Of a DNA stretch of 5,648 bases, positions 5,146-5,648 are shown one piece after another. Each line of letters opens with the position of its first letter. Within the stretch, counting starts at the first letter, position 1. The translations under genes were made by a program, and so were the position numbers. The notes under the pieces were generated by a model. It was not told the origin of the DNA and made no database searches. It saw only the letters and a program-made list of their open reading frames with translations. The DNA is taken from positions 1-5,648 of the forward strand of contig JBBKWU010000025.1 of NCBI GenBank assembly GCA_037969035.1, given 5' to 3'. Origin of the DNA: JBBKWU01 sp037969035. Its GTDB lineage: Bacteria; Pseudomonadota; Alphaproteobacteria; Micavibrionales; Micavibrionaceae.

Positions 5146-5177
5146 GGAATACTGCAACCGCCAAGTATTAGTATTCC
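5146..5177 (-). other. Inverted repeat between genes D and C with alternative pairings
   Basis: GGAATACT (5146-5153) and AGTATTCC (5170-5177) are perfect 8-bp arms around a 16-base loop. The loop ends in AAGTATT, so the left arm can instead pair with AGTATT at 5164-5169 over a 10-base loop. The right arm overlaps the gene D stop codon (TAA at 5168-5170), so ribosomes ending D would melt it. No T-run follows on the minus strand (TTAATAAAAAC), so it is not a standard terminator. It could act as a processing or attenuation element between D and C. Confidence 0.5.
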
Positions 5178-5533
5178 CGGTGGAGGATAAGAGGGAGGTA
5201 CTCGCCTTTAAGTGCTTCTCCCGTATCCTCGTCCATTAAGACCATTAGTACTTGATGCGCGTTTTGCATATTTTTTGATAGGCTTGGGTGAACAGGTAGT
5301 CCTATATATTTCTGCTCACCTTCGTCCGTAACAAATTCAAGTTTATTCGTACCAAGGTCAAACTCTAACCAGGATATCGGCGTTTTCATTGGCTTATTGT
5401 GTAACACGTAAACTTGAGCGTCTTCGTTTACAGCAAGCTCGAAATGGTAGCTCTTATCCTGAAATTCGTTAATATTTCCTGCGGGAGTGTTCATGAAGTT
5501 ACGATCGTTTGTTTTTTCATTATTTTGTAACAT
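5168..5533 (-). CDS. Gene D: unrecognised 121-aa soluble, probably beta-rich protein
   Basis: The family is not recognised. After a polar, disordered-looking start (MLQNNEKTNDRNF), the protein alternates short hydrophobic and charged strands (SYHFELAVNEDAQVYVLHN, ISWLEFDLGTNKLEFVTDEG, then KYIGLPVHPSL), with a helix-like NMQNAHQVLMVLMDEDTG near the end and a final YLPLILHREY. There is no signal peptide, membrane helix or cysteine, so a cytoplasmic beta-fold is likely. ATG at 5531-5533 is chosen because it fits the shared leader (AGGGTGTGTAACCATATATG); a second in-frame ATG at codon 14 has no ribosome binding site before it. The gene is first in the right-hand group under a near-consensus promoter, with C 65 bases downstream. 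The function is unknown. Confidence 0.7.
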   Translation of the reverse strand: MLQNNEKTNDRNFMNTPAGNINEFQDKSYHFELAVNEDAQVYVLHNKPMKTPISWLEFDLGTNKLEFVTDEGEQKYIGLPVHPSLSKNMQNAHQVLMVLMDEDTGEALKGEYLPLILHREY

Positions 5534-5647
5534 ATATGGTTACACACCCTAAATTCTATTCCTCTTTTGCCTCTTATTCAATAGTTCGAAAATTTCGTCT
5601 ATCTGCTTGTTAATGTAATTATATTAGCATTCTCTTGTCATTGTCAA
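5534..5647 (-). promoter_or_regulatory. Strong sigma70-type promoter and leader of gene D
   Basis: On the minus strand a perfect -35 TTGACA (5642-5647) and a perfect -10 TATAAT (5618-5623) are separated by 18 bases. The predicted leader is about 78 bases and ends in a variant of the shared block, AGGGTGTGTAACCATATATG, with AGGG at 5547-5550 as the likely ribosome binding site. This is the best promoter in the window and probably drives D and perhaps C. Confidence 0.8.
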
Positions 5648-5648
5648 G

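Overview
The window looks like bacterial chromosome, most likely from an alphaproteobacterium. The one recognisable housekeeping gene, lepA (elongation factor 4), has alphaproteobacterial-looking segments such as VREIDRVGIFGPK and DLIPTAPSVVYK. This is a judgement from memory of the family; no search was run. Nearly all genes are on the minus strand, so transcription runs right to left.

Layout from left to right. (1) 1-119 is the end of an IS3-family-like insertion sequence: the first 13 codons of an orfA-type transposase subunit, its ribosome binding site, and a terminal sequence of the form TGACCCGCCCCC. (2) 120-217 is a short spacer carrying a 30-bp GTCATTGCGAG...GCAATCC dispersed repeat. 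(3) 218-829 encodes a 203-aa two-helix membrane protein, AT-rich, whose GTG start overlaps the lepA stop by one base. (4) 829-2634 is complete lepA, 601 aa, with no visible Shine-Dalgarno sequence and possibly a leaderless transcript. (5) 2687-5648 is an accessory region of four unrecognised minus-strand genes, called A (2754-3218), B (3406-4527), C (4911-5102) and D (5168-5533), plus a 51-aa single-helix membrane protein on the plus strand (4672-4827) between B and C.

The most interesting part is the accessory region. The four minus-strand genes start from the same kind of leader, AGGAGTGT followed by about 9 A/T-rich bases and ATG (D has a variant). A and B are also followed by the same 50-bp terminator block (49 of 50 bases identical). 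A and B look like distant relatives: both begin with an Ala/Arg/Gly-rich segment leading to an N-x-P-I or N-P-I hydrophobic stretch, and both end with a hydrophobic segment, an amphipathic helix and a Pro/Ala/Gly tail. B carries about 220 extra residues in between. C is a tiny Ala-rich protein with a possible but unproven likeness to R-body (Reb, 'killing trait') proteins. D is a predicted beta-rich soluble protein driven by a near-ideal sigma70 promoter at the right edge. I read this as a family of small, separately terminated expression units with conserved flanks and divergent coding regions. Their function cannot be named from sequence alone.

No tRNA, rRNA or CRISPR array was seen, and no stretch longer than 300 bases lacks a gene.
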